A stretch of DNA of 64,000 bases from JAWCQZ01 sp038869515 [NCBI: Halobacteria archaeon] (lineage in GTDB: Archaea > Halobacteriota > Syntropharchaeia > JACQPP01): positions 381,160 through 445,159 of the forward strand of contig JAWCQZ010000001.1 in assembly GCA_038869515.1 (NCBI GenBank), written 5' to 3'. The translations under genes and the position numbers were made by a program. This document shows, piece by piece, positions 24,105 to 31,744 of this stretch. The notes under the pieces are model-generated. The model searched no databases, had not been told where the DNA came from, and saw nothing but the letters and a program-made list of their open reading frames with translations. The number at the start of each line of letters is the position of its first letter. Positions within the stretch are counted from its first letter, which is position 1.

Positions 24105-26159
24105 TCACGCCGCGGTCCCGTCGGCCCCGATCATCTGGAGGCATTTGTCGGGGCGGGTCTGGAACGTGTAGATGATTTTCGCCACGTCCCTGAATGCGGT
24201 GATTTTGTTCTTGGCCATGTAGTCGAGGACCATCTGCCGGTTCTTCAGCTGCCGCTGCAATTCCTGGGGTGTCCAGGCCCGCCGCTTGCGGATTTCCTCG
24301 AGGGCCTTGCTGATGCCCACCTCGGGGAAGGTGTCGGTGGTCGGGTCCCACTTGAAGATGTCCACGGTCTTGAGGATTTTGGTCACCGGGTCAATCTCCG
24401 AAATCTCGACGAGGTTGATGCAGCGCCGGACCCGCCGCCCGTCGGAGGTGTAGGTCTGGGCCTGGACCGAGACGATGTCGAGGGCCTCGATCATTGTCCG
24501 GGGGACAGAGATGGGCGGGTTCTCCAGCCGGTGGATGACCCGGTCGATGGAGTCGGCGTGCATCGTCGAGTAGGTGGTGTGGCCGGTGGACATCGCCTGG
24601 AAGAGGGTCAGCGCCTCCTTCCCCCGCACCTCGCCCACCAGCAGGTACTCGGGCCGCTGCCGGAGGGCCGCACGGAGCAGTTCATACATGTCCACCGCCC
24701 CCTGGCCGTCGGGGGTGAAGGAGTCCCGGGTCTTGCCGGGGATCCAGTTCTTGTGGGGCAGCTGGATCTCCCGGGTGTCCTCCAGGCTGATGACCTTCAC
24801 GCTGGGGGGGATGAAGAGGGAGACCGCGTTCATGGCGGTGGTCTTCCCGGACGCCGTGCCCCCGGAGAAGATGAGGGACTTCCCGTTCTCGATGCAGAGC
24901 CAGAGGTAGGCCATCATCTGGCTCGAGAAGGTGTTCCACTGGATCATGTTGATGGGCGTGGGCTTGTCCTCCTGGAACTTCCGGATGGTGAAGGTGGTGC
25001 CCTTGGTGGTGATTTCGTCCCCCAGGGTCATCTGGATGCGCGAGCCGTCGGGCATCGTGGCGTCCACCAGCGGGTTGGCGATGGAGATGTGCTTCCCGGC
25101 CCGCTGGGCGAGGCGGATGACGAACGAGGTGAGGCTCTCGGGCTCGTAGACGAGGTTGGTCTCGATGTTCTGGTACTTCTTGTGGAAGAGGAAGAGCGGG
25201 GTCTGCCAGCCGTTGCAGGAGACATCCTCGATGAAGGGGTCGGCCATCACCGCGGTGAGCTTCTCGAGCTTTACGAAGTCGCGGACGATGTAGTAGCGGA
25301 TTTTGTAGTAGGCCGCAGGCTCCAGTTTGGCGTCGTAGTCGAGGAGGAGCTCGCTCAGCTTCTCGGTCACGATGGTCTCCTTGTCCTGCTCGTCGCCGGC
25401 CTCGGTGATGAGGAGAAGGTCCTGGAGCCGGGACTTGAGTTCGGCCACCAGGGTCTGCTCGAAGGGGGTCAGTTTCGGCTCCACCACGTGGTAGACCCGG
25501 TTGTTGGTCTCCTCGCTGTAGAGGATGACGGCGAACGAGTAGGGCTTCTCCAGCCAGTAGCGCTCCACCTCCTGGGCGCCGGGAATCCCCTCGAAGACCG
25601 CCAGGGGGCCGTGCCTGTCGGCGTCGTAGGGCTCGGGCTGGTAGACCGCCTTGGGCTTCTTGGCCTTCTTGCCGCCGCCGAAGAGGGACCCCTTGCCCTT
25701 CCTCTTCCCCTTCGTCTTCCCCTCGACCTCCGCCTCCGGCTTGGACTCCTCTTCGACCACCGCCTCCTCCGAAGCGGCGGCCTTGGGGGTCTCCACCTCC
25801 TTGGGGACGAGCCCCCCGGTGTCGGCCTGGGTCGCAGCCGCCTGGGCGGGGGGCAGGATCGGCTTGATTTCGGGAAGGCCCGCGGGGGGCGGTTCCTCGG
25901 TGGCCCGGGTCTCCGGAGGAGCCGGGAGCGGCGGGGTCGGCTCCTCTTCAGCCGGGGGCGGGGAGGCGGCCTCCGGGGAAACCTCCTTCTTGCGGAAGAG
26001 ACCGCCCCTCTTCTTGGGCGCCGGGGCTTCGGCCTGCGCCTCCTCGACCACCACGTCGCCGGCGGGGGGCGGGGGGGAGGCCGGGGCCTCCTCCGCAGCC
26101 TGGACCGCTCCGTTCTCGGCGGATTCGTCCGACCCGCTCCGCTTCTTCAGAAGGCCCAT
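24105..26159 (-). CDS. type II/IV secretion (pilus/archaellum-type) ATPase with long disordered N-terminus
   Basis: A 684-residue motor ATPase. Residues 1-190 are Pro/Ala/Glu/Lys-rich and low-complexity; the rest is GspE/TadA/ArlI-like with Walker A GGTASGKTT (about 430), LEDTREIQL, Walker B LLVGEVRG (about 506) and His box GHTTYSTMHAD. It powers pilus assembly or secretion at the membrane. The usual polytopic partner (ArlJ/TadC-like) is not next to it. TTTAATAT about 30 nt upstream is its promoter, behind a PGF-CTERM surface protein gene. Confidence 0.92.
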   Translation of the reverse strand: MGLLKKRSGSDESAENGAVQAAEEAPASPPPPAGDVVVEEAQAEAPAPKKRGGLFRKKEVSPEAASPPPAEEEPTPPLPAPPETRATEEPPPAGLPEIKPILPPAQAAATQADTGGLVPKEVETPKAAASEEAVVEEESKPEAEVEGKTKGKRKGKGSLFGGGKKAKKPKAVYQPEPYDADRHGPLAVFEGIPGAQEVERYWLEKPYSFAVILYSEETNNRVYHVVEPKLTPFEQTLVAELKSRLQDLLLITEAGDEQDKETIVTEKLSELLLDYDAKLEPAAYYKIRYYIVRDFVKLEKLTAVMADPFIEDVSCNGWQTPLFLFHKKYQNIETNLVYEPESLTSFVIRLAQRAGKHISIANPLVDATMPDGSRIQMTLGDEITTKGTTFTIRKFQEDKPTPINMIQWNTFSSQMMAYLWLCIENGKSLIFSGGTASGKTTAMNAVSLFIPPSVKVISLEDTREIQLPHKNWIPGKTRDSFTPDGQGAVDMYELLRAALRQRPEYLLVGEVRGKEALTLFQAMSTGHTTYSTMHADSIDRVIHRLENPPISVPRTMIEALDIVSVQAQTYTSDGRRVRRCINLVEISEIDPVTKILKTVDIFKWDPTTDTFPEVGISKALEEIRKRRAWTPQELQRQLKNRQMVLDYMAKNKITAFRDVAKIIYTFQTRPDKCLQMIGADGTAA

Positions 26160-26185
26160 CTACCTCCCACTGTCGGGGGCCCCGG

Positions 26186-26196
26186 ATATTAAATTT
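26186..26196 (-). promoter_or_regulatory. TATA box of the secretion ATPase
   Basis: AAATTTAATAT on the reverse strand, about 30 nt before ATG 26159. Confidence 0.55.
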
Positions 26197-26205
26197 CGCA
26201 ACGGG

Positions 26206-28083
26206 TCAGCGGGACCGGCGGGGGAACAGGAGGAGGGCCGCTCCGAGGGCCGCCAACCCGAAGAGCGCCTCGAAGCCGGGGGATTTCGCGGGCGCGGCCG
26301 CCGTCGCGGGCTCCACCGCCGCGAGGCTGAAGACGGAGAACCCGGAGGTCGCCACCGAGAAGGTGGAGACGCCCGCGGAGGAGCCGAGGTAGGCGGCGGG
26401 CAGGGCGTGGGGCGCTCCCGACGCCGGCTCGCGGACCGCGATGACGTTCTTGGGCCCGCCGTTCTTGGCGACCCAGGCGTCGCCGACGGTGAACGTGAGG
26501 GTGGAGGTCTTGGGCTGCAGCAAGTTGTTGAGTTTCACGTCCACGCTGAAGGCGACATCCTTGATGGAGAGGGTGCGCGAGGGGGCCGAGGGCTCCGGAG
26601 AAAGGGCGAGGGGGCCCTTGGCCGCGACCCGCTTGGCGACCTCCGGGTCACGGTAGGGGGTGACGACGACGACCCCGTCCGAGGCGAGGGATTTCGCCAC
26701 GTCGCGGATGGAGGAGGCGCCGATGTCGTTGAGGACCGACTCCACCTGGACCGACCCTTCTCCCACCTCCGGGCTGGCGGTCCCCAGCGGGACGGAGATG
26801 GCCGGAATCTCAAACGCGGGGTTTTTTAGGCCGTCGGCCTGGGCGTCGAAGGAGAACCTCCGGAACCGCCAGTTGAGTCCGGCGCCCAGGTCCTTGTATC
26901 CGAACTCGCCGACGGCCGCGTTCACGAAGTCGTCCTCGTCGATTTCGAAGGTGACCGGCTCGAACCGGTAGGCCTTCGCCTCCGGCGTCCCCGCGAGCCC
27001 GAGGAGGAGGTCGCGGCGGCAGACATCGCCCCCTCCCGCTTTCACACAGGCCGCGTACTTGTCGGCGGCAGCGGAGGCCTGGGGGCTCAGGCCCGCCTTG
27101 AGCCTCTCCAGGTCGACGACGGGGCAGACCCTGGCCGCGCAGGCGCTGGCTTCGGTCCCCGCGTCCGCGATGGATTTGCCCGCCTTCAGCGACCTCTCGA
27201 ACACGGGGGCGCACTGCTGGACGCAGGCGGAGACGGGGTTGACCCTGGGAATGACCGGGGGCTTGGCTTGGGCGGTCACCACGGCGTCGACCACGACCCG
27301 CTCCAGCTTGTTCACCGAAACCGTGGGGCAGAGCCCGGGTGCCGCCTCGAAGGTCTGCTGGACGCAGGAGGCGGGGTCGGAAGTCCCCTGGAACCGGAGG
27401 ACGGAAACCGGGGCGGGCGTGTAGGGCGCCCCCTCCGGCCCCGCGGTCTTGATGCCCATCCGCGCCTTGACCCGCTTCACGAACTCCTCCTCCGCCCTCT
27501 TCTGCTCCGGAGAGCGCGTGTCCGGGGTCCCGGAGGGGCTGGCCGCCGGGCTGGAGTTGGCCTTTCCGCCTCCAAAGCAGCCCTTGAAGAAATTCCCGAT
27601 GGCCCGGGCGCAGCGGGTGAGGGTGCTGGGCTGGTCGTCCACCTGTCCGCCGGTCGCCACCTCCCCCACCGCGGTCCCGACCTGCTGGGCGACCTCCTGC
27701 CCGATGGTCTCCGAGGCGGGTTGGACCGGGATTTGGACCATCCCTCCGACGATGGCCGTCCCCTCGGCGGTGAGAGCGGTGAGGACGTCGGAGGCCCGCT
27801 TCCAGCAGACCTCGAAGTCGTATTCGATTTCCGAGCAGGAAGAGCCGAGCCCGAATTCGGGCCTGTTGTAGCACGCGCGGACGAAGTTCTTCCTGGCCTG
27901 GCAGAGGCACTCGTCCTTGGTCACGCCTCCCGGCGGGGGGTTGCAGTAGGTGTTCTTCATCCAGTCGTAGTCCTGCACCGCCCTGCTGGCGGCCTGGGTG
28001 CTGCTCCACTGCTGCGCCTGGGCCGGGGAGGCGAGAAGCGCTGCGAGCAGGAGGAGCGGCACCGCAAGGAGGAGGCGACCCAT
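26206..28083 (-). CDS. secreted PGF-CTERM surface protein, cysteine-rich
   Basis: 625 residues: signal peptide (MGRLLLAVPLLLLAALLASPAQA), a cysteine-rich N-terminal half with paired Cys (CLCQAR, CVQQC, CAARVC), a beta-rich C-terminal half ending in a PGF-pre-PGF-like segment (FSVATSGFSVFSL), then SPGFEALFGLAALGAALLLF and a basic RRSR tail. The last part is a PGF-CTERM sorting signal, by family knowledge cut and lipid-linked by archaeosortase A. ATTTATTA (28104-28111) gives a leaderless start at 28083; the longer in-frame N-terminus contains the promoter and is not used. Function may be cell-surface adhesion. Confidence 0.75.
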   Translation of the reverse strand: MGRLLLAVPLLLLAALLASPAQAQQWSSTQAASRAVQDYDWMKNTYCNPPPGGVTKDECLCQARKNFVRACYNRPEFGLGSSCSEIEYDFEVCWKRASDVLTALTAEGTAIVGGMVQIPVQPASETIGQEVAQQVGTAVGEVATGGQVDDQPSTLTRCARAIGNFFKGCFGGGKANSSPAASPSGTPDTRSPEQKRAEEEFVKRVKARMGIKTAGPEGAPYTPAPVSVLRFQGTSDPASCVQQTFEAAPGLCPTVSVNKLERVVVDAVVTAQAKPPVIPRVNPVSACVQQCAPVFERSLKAGKSIADAGTEASACAARVCPVVDLERLKAGLSPQASAAADKYAACVKAGGGDVCRRDLLLGLAGTPEAKAYRFEPVTFEIDEDDFVNAAVGEFGYKDLGAGLNWRFRRFSFDAQADGLKNPAFEIPAISVPLGTASPEVGEGSVQVESVLNDIGASSIRDVAKSLASDGVVVVTPYRDPEVAKRVAAKGPLALSPEPSAPSRTLSIKDVAFSVDVKLNNLLQPKTSTLTFTVGDAWVAKNGGPKNVIAVREPASGAPHALPAAYLGSSAGVSTFSVATSGFSVFSLAAVEPATAAAPAKSPGFEALFGLAALGAALLLFPRRSR

Positions 28084-28103
28084 GGGACGAGAGAGGGTCC
28101 AGG

Positions 28104-28111
28104 TAATAAAT
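28104..28111 (-). promoter_or_regulatory. TATA box of the PGF-CTERM protein gene
   Basis: ATTTATTA on the reverse strand, about 25 nt before ATG 28083. Confidence 0.6.
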
Positions 28112-28173
28112 AGATTGGCCGCCCGCACCCCAGTCCTCTATAAGAGAGGGCCCCTGCTCCCCCCCTGGGCCGC

Positions 28174-28308
28174 ATGACCCGCCGGAGGCGGGAGGCCCTC
28201 ATCGCCACCATCGCCCTCCTTGCCCTCTTCGTCCTCCTCCCCTTCGTCGTCGCCTGGAACCTCCTCCACCCCGCCCGCAACCGGAGCCTTTTTGTTCCCA
28301 CTGAATAA
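28174..28308 (+). pseudogene. truncated duplicate of the alpha/beta-hydrolase N-terminus
   Basis: A 44-codon ORF (MTRRRREALIATIALLALF, then VAWNLLHPARN) almost repeats the N-terminal membrane anchor of the hydrolase at 28955 (MARWRRILIAVAAVVLVLLF, then VAWNLLHPARN). After HPARN it loses similarity and stops within 8 codons, at the palindrome before the AbrB gene. A TATAA box (28139-28143) remains about 33 nt upstream. It looks like one copy of a duplication cut by the antitoxin-toxin cassette. Confidence 0.65.
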
Positions 28309-28315
28309 GTGGGAA
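28295..28315. promoter_or_regulatory. palindromic operator before the AbrB-like gene
   Basis: TTCCCACT-gaata-AGTGGGAA is a perfect 8-bp-arm palindrome ending one base before the ATG at 28316. AbrB-type antitoxins commonly bind such sites to repress their own operon, so autoregulation is likely. Confidence 0.55.
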
Positions 28316-28576
28316 ATGGGCATGGCCATTGGGAAAATTGACGAACGGGGGCGGGTACTCATCCCGGAGCCCCTGCGCGAGCAGGCCGGCCTCCTCCCCG
28401 GCCGCCGGGTCCGCATCCGGACCCGGGACGGGGGGGTCTCCATCGAGCCGGTTCCCGGGGCGGACCCCTTCCTCGCCCTCCTCCGGAGCCCCGTCCGGGG
28501 CGGCTGGAGGGACCCGGAACCCATGGAGGAGGAGCAGTGGAGCCCCCGCGGCTCTTCGCGGACTCGAGCGCGCTGA
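28316..28576 (+). CDS. AbrB/SpoVT-like antitoxin
   Basis: 86 residues (or 84 from ATG 28322) with the swapped-hairpin AbrB pattern IGKIDERGRVLIPEPLRE, then GRRVRIRTRDGG. The C-terminal half (PMEEEQW) should wrap the toxin. It overlaps the PIN gene by 40 nt, the usual order antitoxin-toxin. The operator-like palindrome lies directly before it. Confidence 0.8.
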   Translation: MGMAIGKIDERGRVLIPEPLREQAGLLPGRRVRIRTRDGGVSIEPVPGADPFLALLRSPVRGGWRDPEPMEEEQWSPRGSSRTRAR

Positions 28577-28944
28577 TTGCAGCCGCCCACGGGGACGACC
28601 CGGCCCACCCCCGGGCCGCCCGGAAGTTCCAGCGCCTCGCCTCGGAGCGGGCACGGGTCCTGGCGGGCCCCGTCGCCCTGGCCGAGACCCACTACTTTTT
28701 CCTCCGGACCCGGGACCGGGAGACCGCCCACGAAGTCCTCCTCGCCGTCCTCGACTCCCCCCTGTTCGAGGCGGTCTCCCTGAGTCCCGCCACCCTCCGC
28801 CGCGCCCTCGGCCTCTGCCGGACCACCCGCCTCACCACCAACGACGCGCTGGTGGCGCAGCACGCCATCGACCTCGGAGTCCCCCTTCTGACCCTCGATG
28901 CCGACTTCCGGGGAGTCCCCGGACTCTCCCTGGAGCCCTGGTGA
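28537..28944 (+). CDS. PIN-domain toxin (VapC-like ribonuclease)
   Basis: 135 residues with the PIN acidic set: Asp9 (LFADSSALIA), Glu50 (VALAETHYF), Asp103 (TTNDALVA) and Asp121/Asp123 (LTLDADF). PIN toxins cut tRNA or rRNA when not bound by their antitoxin. GTG start at 28537 lies inside the antitoxin gene. The cassette sits between two copies of a hydrolase N-terminus. Confidence 0.88.
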   Translation: MEPPRLFADSSALIAAAHGDDPAHPRAARKFQRLASERARVLAGPVALAETHYFFLRTRDRETAHEVLLAVLDSPLFEAVSLSPATLRRALGLCRTTRLTTNDALVAQHAIDLGVPLLTLDADFRGVPGLSLEPW

Positions 28945-28954
28945 ACTCCCTTTG

Positions 28955-29839
28955 ATGGCTCGCTGGAGGCGCATCCTCATCGCCGTCGCCGCCGTCGTCC
29001 TCGTCCTCCTCTTCGTGGTCCTCCCCTTCTTCGTTGCCTGGAACCTCCTCCACCCCGCCCGCAACCAAACCACCCTGAGCCCCCGAGACCTGGGCCTCTC
29101 CTTCGAGAGCGTCGCCCTCCGCTCCGCCGACGGCGTCGCCCTCCAGTCCTGGTTCGTCCCGGGGAACCGGACCGACGCGGCCATCCTGCTCGTCCACGGC
29201 TACCAGGGCTCCAAGGCCTCCATGCTTCCCCAGGCGGAGTTCCTCCACCGGGCGGGCTATCCCCTGCTCCTCCTCGACCTGCGGAACCACGGGCGCTCCC
29301 AGGACTCCCTGACCACCTTCGGCCTCCTGGAGTGGCAGGACGCGGTGGCCGCCGCCGACCACCTCCAGGGCCGGAACTTCTCGCGCCTCGGCATCCTCGG
29401 GGTCTCGATGGGCTCCTCCACGGCGCTCCACGCCGCGGCCCGGGACCCCCGGTTCGCTGCGGTGGTGAGCGACGTCGGGTTCCACTCCCTTCGGGAGAGC
29501 GCGGGGGACGCCTTCCGGAACATCGTCGGGCTCCCCGACGCGGTGTTCCTTCCGATGACCTCGTGGTGGGGCCAGGTCCTGGGCGGCGCCTCCATGGACG
29601 ACATCGCCCCGGGGCGGGAAATCGGCCGCATCTCCCCCCGCCCGGTCCTCATCATCCACACCGACGCGGACAGGTTGACGGGGGCGGCCGCGGGCCGCCG
29701 CCTCTTCGAGGCGGCCGGGGAGCCGAAGGAGTTCTGGGCGGTCCCCGACGCGGAGCACGGCCGGGTCCACCAGAAATACACCGCCGAGTATGAGGCGCGT
29801 GTGCTCGGTTTCTTCGACCGCAACCTCGCCCCGGCGTAA
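28955..29839 (+). CDS. membrane-anchored alpha/beta-hydrolase
   Basis: 294 residues: basic N-terminus, one transmembrane helix (residues about 6-28), then a hydrolase domain facing outside with ILLVHGYQGS (oxyanion), nucleophile Ser in GVSMGSSTAL, acid near IIHTDADRL and histidine in DAEHGRVH. It resembles FrsA/BAAT-like or lysophospholipase-type hydrolases. The ATG at 28955 is 10 nt after the toxin stop. Its N-terminal coding sequence is duplicated at 28174-28280. Confidence 0.85.
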   Translation: MARWRRILIAVAAVVLVLLFVVLPFFVAWNLLHPARNQTTLSPRDLGLSFESVALRSADGVALQSWFVPGNRTDAAILLVHGYQGSKASMLPQAEFLHRAGYPLLLLDLRNHGRSQDSLTTFGLLEWQDAVAAADHLQGRNFSRLGILGVSMGSSTALHAAARDPRFAAVVSDVGFHSLRESAGDAFRNIVGLPDAVFLPMTSWWGQVLGGASMDDIAPGREIGRISPRPVLIIHTDADRLTGAAAGRRLFEAAGEPKEFWAVPDAEHGRVHQKYTAEYEARVLGFFDRNLAPA

Positions 29840-29882
29840 CCCGAAAGGCTTTGGATGGGTGGAGCCCAGAGAGGAGAGGGTC

Positions 29883-30281
29883 ATGAAGAACCTTCTCTGG
29901 TGGCTCATCATCGGCTCCCGCGGCGGCCTGGTCCGGGCCGAAATCCTGAAGGCGCTCAAGGAGCACCCCCACACCGCAGCCCAACTGGCCGAAAGGCTCC
30001 ATTTGGACTACACCACCGTCCGCTACCACCTCCGCATCATGGGCGAGAACAACGTGGTCTCGGGGGCGGGGAAGAAGTACGGGGAGACCTACGCCCTCAC
30101 CCAGACCATGGAGTTCCACTGGCCCCTCTTCCTGGAGATTCTCGCCAAACTCGGAAAGGAGGCCGCCGCCCCGCCGGCCGCCCCGGCCGCCGGGGCCCCG
30201 GGAGGAGGGGGCGGCGCAAGTGGGGAAAAGGTTCATTCTCCCCCTCCGGCCTCCCCCCCGGAAGGAGGGAACCCGCCATGA
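29883..30281 (+). CDS. winged-helix (ArsR-like) transcriptional regulator
   Basis: 132 residues. Residues 15-75 form a winged helix: GLVRAEILKALKEHPHTAAQ, then LHLDYTTVRYHLRIM as recognition helix and KYGETYALT as wing. The C-terminal 40 residues are Pro/Ala/Gly-rich. A GGAG-type ribosome site precedes the ATG (AGAGGAGAGGGTC). Its stop overlaps the ATG of a small membrane protein, so the membrane partner may be its sensor. Confidence 0.8.
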   Translation: MKNLLWWLIIGSRGGLVRAEILKALKEHPHTAAQLAERLHLDYTTVRYHLRIMGENNVVSGAGKKYGETYALTQTMEFHWPLFLEILAKLGKEAAAPPAAPAAGAPGGGGGASGEKVHSPPPASPPEGGNPP

Positions 30282-30562
30282 GCCTCAGCGACTCATCCAA
30301 CATCCTCTACCTGGTGATGACCTTCGCCACCGTGGTTCCCGCCCTGTGGGCCGGGACCTACCTCGGGAAGTCCTACCGGCAGGCGAAGGCCCGGTTCACC
30401 CTGGTTCTCGGCATCGCCCTCGCGGCCCTCCTCGCCCACGAGATTGCGGAAATCGCGACCCTCGTGACCCACCAGTCCTACAGCCCCACTACCGGGGACC
30501 TGGGGCGGAACGGGGTGGACCTGATTGTCGGCTGGGCGCTCTTCTACGTGATATCGAGATAG
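30278..30562 (+). CDS. small three-helix membrane protein paired with the regulator
   Basis: 94 residues with three predicted transmembrane helices (about 9-27, 40-63 and 78-93) and His/Glu residues in the second (LLAHEIAEIATL). ATG overlaps the regulator TGA by 4 nt. Similar HTH plus small-membrane-protein pairs are frequent in archaea, but no function is established for this one. Confidence 0.7.
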   Translation: MSLSDSSNILYLVMTFATVVPALWAGTYLGKSYRQAKARFTLVLGIALAALLAHEIAEIATLVTHQSYSPTTGDLGRNGVDLIVGWALFYVISR

Positions 30563-30598
30563 GAAGTCCAGCGCCACTCGGAAGTTGTAGCCGCTCCC

Positions 30599-30628
30599 CT
30601 CGGAAACTTTCTCGTTCCGCCGGGACGA
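30599..30628 (+). repeat. short dispersed repeat, copy B
   Basis: CTCGGAAACTTTCTCGTTCCGCCGGGACGA has close relatives at 37247-37276 and, inverted, 42805-42832. CTCGTTCC-GCC-GGGACGAG forms an 8-bp stem. It lies between convergent genes. Confidence 0.45.
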
Positions 30629-30632
30629 GGGT

Positions 30633-31487
30633 TCAGGCGGCCCGCAGGACCGGGGCGGGAGCAGGGACTTTCAGACTCTTCTCGACGAAATCGGTGAGGT
30701 CGAGCCCCCACTTCAGGGTCTCCGCGGGGAAGCGGGGCACCTTGCCCTGGAGGACGATTTCACCGGTGCCGAGGCGGCGCAGGGTCTCCAGGACGAAGGG
30801 CTTCTCGCGGCGGTAGATGTCGGCCTTGGCCTCGTTGAAGAAGCCCCGGGCACGGCCGTTGGCCTGGAGCTCCCTCTCGGTGAAGCCCTCCATCGCCTTC
30901 CAGTGGGGGGCGTAGCGGGCACCTCCGGGCCCGCCGATGGGGAACCGGAAGTAAGCGATTGGGGCGCCCCGATCGAGGTCGGTGGTGGTGAGGTGGAGCA
31001 TGGTTCCCGCCTCGGCGTCCCGGTTGCGGATGTGCTCCCAGAGCACCTCGTCGAGGGAGCGCTTCGGGCCCCACGGGGTCGCGTGGTGGAGGTTGAGCAT
31101 CGTGTAGCGGTCGCACGCCTCGGGGCCCCAGATGTGCATGAACCGGCCCAGGACCATGAAGTCCACCGGGGCGGCCCGGTCGAGGACCTTCATGTACTCC
31201 CGGTCGCACTGGAGGGTCCACTCGCCGAGGTCCTTCTGGTAGAGGTCCCACTTGAACTCCCGGGCGGGGAACCAGTGGGCCGGGATTCCCAACTCCTTCG
31301 CGAGGGCGAAGAGTTGGTCGGTGACCGGCGACTTGCCGGGCCTCCGGTTGATGAAGAGCCACGGGATCCGGATGTTGATGTCGCCCCGCTGGGCGGCATC
31401 CCAGACCGACTTGAAGAGGTCGATGGATTCGGGCTCGCGGCAGATGGTGAGCCATCCGACCCGGAGGGGCTGGGTGCGGGGGGCCAT
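30633..31487 (-). CDS. formyltransferase-fold protein (GART/Fmt-like)
   Basis: 284 residues with the overall folate-dependent formyltransferase pattern: MLNLHHATPWGPK in place of the usual NIHPSLLP, a MLHLTTTDLDRGAPIAYF strand equivalent to the catalytic-Asp region, and the C-terminal helix. The N-terminus (RVGWLTICREPESIDLF) is not that of PurN. It could be a divergent glycinamide-ribotide, sugar-nucleotide or tRNA formyltransferase; substrate is unknown. TTCAAAT about 28 nt upstream is the likely promoter element. Confidence 0.7.
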   Translation of the reverse strand: MAPRTQPLRVGWLTICREPESIDLFKSVWDAAQRGDINIRIPWLFINRRPGKSPVTDQLFALAKELGIPAHWFPAREFKWDLYQKDLGEWTLQCDREYMKVLDRAAPVDFMVLGRFMHIWGPEACDRYTMLNLHHATPWGPKRSLDEVLWEHIRNRDAEAGTMLHLTTTDLDRGAPIAYFRFPIGGPGGARYAPHWKAMEGFTERELQANGRARGFFNEAKADIYRREKPFVLETLRRLGTGEIVLQGKVPRFPAETLKWGLDLTDFVEKSLKVPAPAPVLRAA

Positions 31488-31744
31488 GGGAGGCCTGGGT
31501 TGGGGGCGGGGATTTGAAGGTTGCGCGCCGTCGGGGGAGGGGGAGTCCCCGGGCCCTCCGGCCCCATCTACCCGCTCCTCCGCGCCCGGCCAGAAGCGGG
31601 GCCGGAACCGGGAGCGGGCCGAAACCGGTCATCATAACCGAAACCGGGTGCAAGAATCGTCGTCAGACTCACGTCGATTCAGAAGAAGGGGGCGGGCGGA
31701 GAGGAGAGCGGCTTTGGGTCCCCGCCCGCGCTCACAGGCGGCCC
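31488..31744. other. intergenic region with short AACCGG direct repeats
   Basis: 257 nt between divergent genes. It holds the formyltransferase promoter on the left, and four spaced copies of AACCGG-type words around 31610-31655. The A/T content rises near 31630-31680 (CATCATAACCG, AAGAATCGTCG), but no clear TATA box at the usual distance from ATG 31745 was found. Confidence 0.4.
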
